A stretch of DNA of 64,000 nucleotides. Origin: Chamaecyparis obtusa. Taxonomy: Eukaryota > Streptophyta > Pinopsida > Cupressales > Cupressaceae. Shown one piece after another: positions 58,491 to 64,000 of the stretch (position 1 is the stretch's first letter; the number at the start of each line of letters is the position of its first letter). The notes under the pieces were generated by a model, which worked only from the letters and a program-made list of their open reading frames with translations, was not told the DNA's origin and did no database searches. The stretch lies in contig BSBK01001294.1 of NCBI GenBank assembly GCA_027943335.1, positions 558,001 to 622,000 of the forward strand, written 5' to 3'. The position numbers were made by a program, and so were the translations under genes.

Positions 58491-59076
58491 AAATATTTAC
58501 CATACCTCTGAATCTGAAGGATCGGTAGAAGTGATTGATATAGTTAGATGCATAATTGAATTTGGATCTTAATGGAAACACTCTTGATGGATTATGATTA
58601 ACTTCTCAGGATCAAAGATTTATTTTTTATCACTAGCTACATTCAGATTTTTGAGGTAGGGCTCAACACATTTATTATAATTTCTTTTTGAAGCATGCGA
58701 ATTATTAAAAAGGCTTTCTATGACATCATTTGGCCCCGTGCTATCTTGAGAATGAGCTTGTAGGGAGATTTGGAGAGATTTGAGAAGAGATTGGAATCTT
58801 TTCATATATCAAACTAGCAAAGCCTTTTTGTCATCCTAAAAATGTATTTATCATTTTGCAGCTTGGTAAATTGAGTCTAAAATCATGATACACCTATGGT
58901 AATTGATATTAAGGATATGCCCTCAATTCAAGAAAAATCCATATAAATCTATGGAAGATGATCCCGTCGGTGCATTTTCTTATGTTCCTTATAGAGTATT
59001 GAACTTAGGAGACATTAGGAAATACATTCACTGCAACAATAAGGAACTAGGCCAGTCTTCTATATATGATATGTGT
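58491..59076. other. Unassigned sequence after element C gag
   Basis: Mostly noncoding. A short plus-strand open stretch at about 58949-59073 (EDDPVGAFSYVPYRVLNLGD) could be a remnant of a second ORF, but it is too short to be sure. Confidence 0.35.
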
Positions 59077-59497
59077 TGTTAGGATAATAAGCAGAAAATG
59101 CAAATATTAATAAACAAGAGAGAACACAATAACACAGAATTTAACGTGGTTCACCCAATCCTTGGGCTACATCCACCAACAGCGAGTCCAATATCTTTAT
59201 TATTATCTAGTGATTACAATCTGAAACATGCAACTCAATACCGCCACAAGAAGCTACAAAATCCCTAATACATAAATCTCAAACCCTAAGCCCCTTGGCC
59301 CCGTAGATAAGTCAGGGGGGAAACCACGCCAAAAGAACTTGAGTCTGATTAGGCTCCACATACATAACATGTGTATCATCTTAAAATGGAAGCACTTCCA
59401 TGTTAAGAGCATTTATCCCTCCAAGTAAGTGGTCTAGGGTTATGTCATTTTAAAATGATTTTTTTCTCACAATATCATCTATCTGTGGTATTCAACA
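59077..59497 (-). repeat. LTR-like fragment or solo LTR
   Basis: Plus reading starts TGTTAGGATAATAAGC and ends TATTCAACA. The string AGAATTTAACGTGGTTCACCC with GGGCTACATCCACC is typical of some copia LTRs. No TSD was found, so the ends are uncertain. Confidence 0.45.
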
Positions 59498-62400
59498 TTC
59501 ATTTGTCTTTCTTTGTATCTATCTTTGCAAAGAGTTAGTTATAATAACAAACTTTCCTCGCATGTTCTTGTTTCCACTCTTTTACCTCATCTATCTTTGA
59601 TGTTTTCCATACTTTGCATAAATATATAGATGGAGTTTGTGAAAAGCTAACAAATATTAGACAATCACCTTATTATTGGCTTTACAACTTATATTGGCAA
59701 CATAGCCACTTGTACCAAATTACTGCATTGATGATACTATTGAACTTTGGAAACTAAGAAATAAGTTTACAAATGAGTTTCCCATGAACACAATGAATCT
59801 AACTATCTTTGGGTTTTTTTTAAGGTGAACCAACTCTTTGATATAACCACCTCTCCACATTCCATGTATCAAATATTCAAAAACTTTAACAACTATGTGA
59901 AATCATCGACAAATACATTTTTCCTCTATTTGGGTGATTTGACCTACTTTGAACAATTTAGCAAGATGATTGTTTTCACCAACCCATGTACTTATCAAAA
60001 ATTTTATCTAAACTTTAAGAACTTTATTAAATGACCTATGAAAGGCATTTACATTAGTGTGGAGTCCTTGGCAATTTGTCTCACTTCAAAAACTTTGTGA
60101 AATGGTCGATTGAAAATCAACTTGCATTTCTTTATTTCATCATGATAATCACCTTGAAAAATACCTCCACTCTAAGTTAATGAAACTTTTGATTTAATAG
60201 TTTCTGATATTTGATCATTAAAAGTTAAAACTCTAACATCTCCCAATCCAAGAATTAGTGCATGTACAACATAGATCATACAAGAGTATACAACATCACA
60301 AACGTGCAAAACTGGAAACATGAAGATGTTGCCACCAAGGATGCCCTATAGAATATCGCAAAAGATGCATCCGATTTGAAAGTTGCCAAGATATCAAGAG
60401 AAAATTGTCCCCCTCTCCCCCCTTGGTTGTCAGTTGGAAGATGTTGCAAGATAAGTATATAGATGGACAAAAAAATTGTGTTCCCTATTTTACCTATTTA
60501 TTTAAAATTGTCTTTAAAAAACTTAAAAACTTTAGTAAAAACATTTATTAAAATCCTAAAAAAAACTTTATTAAAAAAACAAAAAAATGCACATTGTTTT
60601 AAAAAAAAAAAAATTCATTTAAAAAAACTTTATTAATAAGATAATAAAGAAAAACATAAAAATTTAATGACATCTTATGTGATTAATAAAATAATTACTA
60701 TTTTCTTTGTTCACATTTTTTAATAGCCTTCACCAACTAATTATCTATATTACCACTTCATATTTAAACATTAAAATATTACTTAAAAACACATAATATC
60801 AAAACAAATCTTACATAATATTGAAACAAATATATACTAAATCTTTTTGTTAATGAATTAAAAAATTGTTCTTATATTATTTTTAAATAGTGCTTGTCCA
60901 ACTAAACACATGCAAATAAAGATAATTAATTATTCTTTGAAGTAAACCAACTATTATAGATTTCTTTAAAAATGGATATAATTTTTTTAATGAATATTAT
61001 TAAAAAATCTTCTAACTTTGACTAAATTAGGTTCTTCAAAGAGCACCTATTAACTCAATTGATATAAGTGTTCGAATCTCCCTATACACTAATATAGGAT
61101 GGCATTTGTACATAAACCCTTTAAACCCATATCTTACTTTAAGCAAAATGAATAATAATTATCAATTTGTTGATCTCTTTTACATATATGCAATTTTTAA
61201 GATATACGAGAATAAACATATTTGTGAATTTTTAGGAAAACTATAAATTTTGGTCCCACTTTACTCTTTTAAAGATGAATAATCACTTAACATGACCTCA
61301 AAGCATGAATGCTTGTTTTTTCCCTCCACATCATTAAAAAACCAAAAAAAAAATCACCTATTGAAAAAGTCTTTTGTCTCCTATTGCATGAGTTGCTTGA
61401 AATGAGGTAAAACTTTAAATAAAAAATTAGATGGAAGGGATTGATAATGCTTTTTGCTATATATATTATTATTATTTGAGATCTTTAAGTATCTATCGAC
61501 CAACTCAAAATGATTAAAGTCATATATTATTACCCATATCACATGCAACCAACTTTACATTAATAGTGAAGGACATTGTAGGGCCAAAATGCCAACAAAA
61601 AACCCTAATAGATTTGACCACAAATCAAGTATAATGGTCACCCATCATAATCATGAATAATTATTGTTTTGCTAGTGAATCACTTAGATCATTTCATTTC
61701 TTAATATATATATTATAATAAGATTATGAGATGTTTAACCCCCCAAAAAGCAAAAATAGTAAAAGTTTTCTTAGAAAAAGCATGATTTCATAAAGTTTTC
61801 ACTCTCTTTTATCAACCTCAATATCAACATGGAAATGTTTCTTTTCATTATGTTCTCAAAAAGAGAGAAAGAAGTTAATATTTGTGTGAGTAGTGTTTTT
61901 GTCCTTAATTAAGGTAGAAATAATCACGTCATTGAGTGCCTTATAAAAGATAGTAATTTGTTTTATTGCCTATTATATGGATGGATGGATGGATAGACGG
62001 ATGGAGCACAATCATATATAATAGTTTTGTATTTATTTTAGTTTTATTATGTATAATATATACAGCTTTAAAATTATGTTTTGTATATAAAAAATATTAT
62101 AGTATGGAGGTACATAAATAGTACACAAAAAAATATTGAAAAATATAATTTTCTTAATGATTTTTTCATTTCTTTACATTTAGAATATTTTTCTTATGTT
62201 GTATCTTCCTAGTTCCAATCACCTACATTCTTAGACAATGTCTCACTTCCTTGTTTCATTCCCCCATGACATTCTCAACGTCATATCAACCTCACTTCTT
62301 TCAATCTCCACTTTACAAGAAACATAACTTAGGAACATAACCTTGGAAAGAGAAACTAGGAGTAGACAAGGTATTTTGGCTTTACTAGTGTTAAACTGGA

Positions 62401-64000
62401 GCTTACACACTTAGGAAGAATAAGATGTCTAAAATTAAAATACTTAAAATGAAACTATAAATTTTATGGGCTTTCAAAGCTCTATTTTGGGAAAGGGAAA
62501 GTACAGCAGTGGTATAGTAGACGTAGAGGGTATGCATTTAAAACTATCTTGGAATGATCTTGACCCAAACTTAAAGAAACTACTTCTCATTAGTTCTAGA
62601 ACTAACACTACATGAACATAAAGATAGAGATGGGGAGAAATGACATAATCAAAGTGGAAAGAGAAAAAATACACTATAGAATTTAATAGAAAATTTTGAA
62701 TAATCTTTAAAAGTTAAAAATGTGAAAATAAAACATAATTGAATAGAGGAGAACAAAGAATGTTTTTTGTAAAGTTTACAAGGAATAAGTCAACAAAACC
62801 AAGGGTGTACCTTAAGGTGTGGTTTATAACATGAGATAGTTTTTGTTAGTGGGTACTAGTGGTATGACATATTGTACAATGTTACCTTATATGATATTAT
62901 CCTCTATTATTAAGGGTTTGTGGTATTACATAAAGATAATTAGGAAATGCAAAGAATGTCATGTGCTAGCACACACTAGACTAGAATGCTTATGATACAG
63001 AAGAAGAGCATTAGAAATTTAGTGAAGATATATTGGAGGTTGTATAGTATTCTACATTCTCCACAAACTTCATCAAAGTCATTTTTAGACCCATATATGG
63101 GTCACACAAGATATAATGAAAATGCAACATTAAAAGGCAGTAAGAAGCTCTATAAGTAAAAGTGGGATGGAAGGACATATATCTAATAAGCAATGCATAT
63201 AGAGAAGATATACTAGCACTTGCACCCAAAGAAGGTGCAAGGGGTATGCTGATAGGTGTAATATTTGAAAGCATAAATAAAGCTTTACATAATAAAAGGA
63301 AGTGTATAAAACTGTCGGTCTACAAATGTGTTTCAATGTAGTAGGCAGTCTTGTGCATAGCAACATGCATTTTAGATGAATTAAACTTAGACTAAGGTCA
63401 TAATGCATTTTTTGTAGGTCCTCAAAAAAGTAGCATTGAAATGCATAGAAACACATAAAAATATTATATTTGTAACTATGAATGTTATCTAATTCCTCTT
63501 CTTAATCAACAAGTGTGAACATGTAGAAGATAAAATGTCATAATTGATAAGCAAAACAATTGCATGAAGTAAAGAAAGGGAATAATTTAAAACTGTACTA
63601 TAAAAAAAGAGTGTGTACAGTTAATTTCATTTACCTAAACTTACTGCGAGATCAATTTCAGGTGAGCTTCTTCTTTATTTCTAATAATGTTGTATATAGT
63701 GGTCGAAAGAGAAGGTGGGCTCTATTATAGAAATAGTACCACTTCATTAATTCATATAATTGACCATACGACCATAAAATTTTGTTTCTTGGTAGAAACA
63801 TGGAATAAACCATGTAAATAATATAATAATAAGTGAAAATTGATAGCTCAAGTAAAAGGGGAGAATCAATTTATAATAGACAAACATGGAAGGCCAGAAT
63901 CGAGCCTAAAACAAGATCGTTATAGAATTTGGATTCCCATGGATACAATCAAACTCTTTGAACCTATAAGACCTATGGGACAACACAACATAAATAACTC
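59498..64000. other. AT-rich region without recognised genes
   Basis: The longest ORF is 108 codons with no family features. A-rich tracts lie at 60540-60660. I see no LTR pair, RT motif, exon-like pattern or RNA gene. It may be old decayed repeat or low-copy intergenic DNA. Confidence 0.5.
61977..62004. repeat. ATGG microsatellite
   Basis: Four perfect ATGG units, then the interrupted ATAGACGG and a further ATGG. Confidence 0.9.

Noticed and set aside
61045..61090. Pol III type promoter (CTCAATTG and GTTCGAATC)
   Set aside because: The B-box-like string is exact, but the spacing to the A-box-like string is too short and no tRNA fold or SINE body is visible.
59498..64000. Host gene with introns
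   Set aside because: No ORF above 108 codons, no recognisable exon motif, no splice-supported series; nothing to support a gene.

Overview
The window is plant nuclear DNA made almost entirely of nested LTR retrotransposons. The order gag, protease, reverse transcriptase (RT), RNase H, integrase (INT), primer-binding sites (PBSs) matching plant tRNA-Asp, tRNA-Lys and initiator tRNA-Met, and long AT-rich decayed copies all point to a large plant genome. The variety of old elements suggests a gymnosperm, but that is an inference. I see no convincing single-copy host gene, no rRNA or tRNA gene and no CRISPR array.

Left half. A decayed minus-strand Ty3/gypsy element (called A, 1-4597, resuming at 29690) is split by a plus-strand Athila-like element (E1, 4598-29689; about 11.4 kb after removing its own insertions). 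E1 has 1.3 kb LTRs, a decayed tRNA-Asp PBS, gag, protease, RT, RNase H, INT and an extra ORF in the env-like position. E1 is interrupted three times: by a 333 bp miniature LTR element (TRIM, 8957-9289) inside RT, by a minus-strand 12.2 kb element with 1,740 bp LTRs (E2, 12333-24563), and by a solo LTR (25022-26140) inside ORF3. E2 is the youngest insertion here. It has no RT and carries an intact 757-codon ORF plus an integrase tail.

Right half. A degenerate minus-strand ORF of unknown function (D, 31098-33624) is followed by a plus-strand element (B, 33973-52977). B has a gag with several zinc knuckles and a long unknown ORF2, but no pol. ORF2 is split by an RT-deleted Ty3/gypsy Tat-like element (E3, 39754-50438). 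E2 and E3 share a tRNA-Lys PBS, the same polypurine tract (PPT) core and noncoding motifs. Further right is a second multi-knuckle gag (C, 54880-58490), split by a short non-autonomous LTR element (F, 55970-58304) that holds a tandem array of hairpins with covarying stems. The last 4.5 kb is AT-rich and featureless apart from a small microsatellite.

Most boundaries rest on matching LTR ends plus target-site duplications (TSDs): CTTCC, CTTAC, CTTTC and CAAAT are perfect, while E1, E2 and E3 each have one mismatch. At four sites, deleting the insertion with one TSD copy restores the interrupted reading frame, which independently supports the nesting. All alignments were made by eye; no database was searched.
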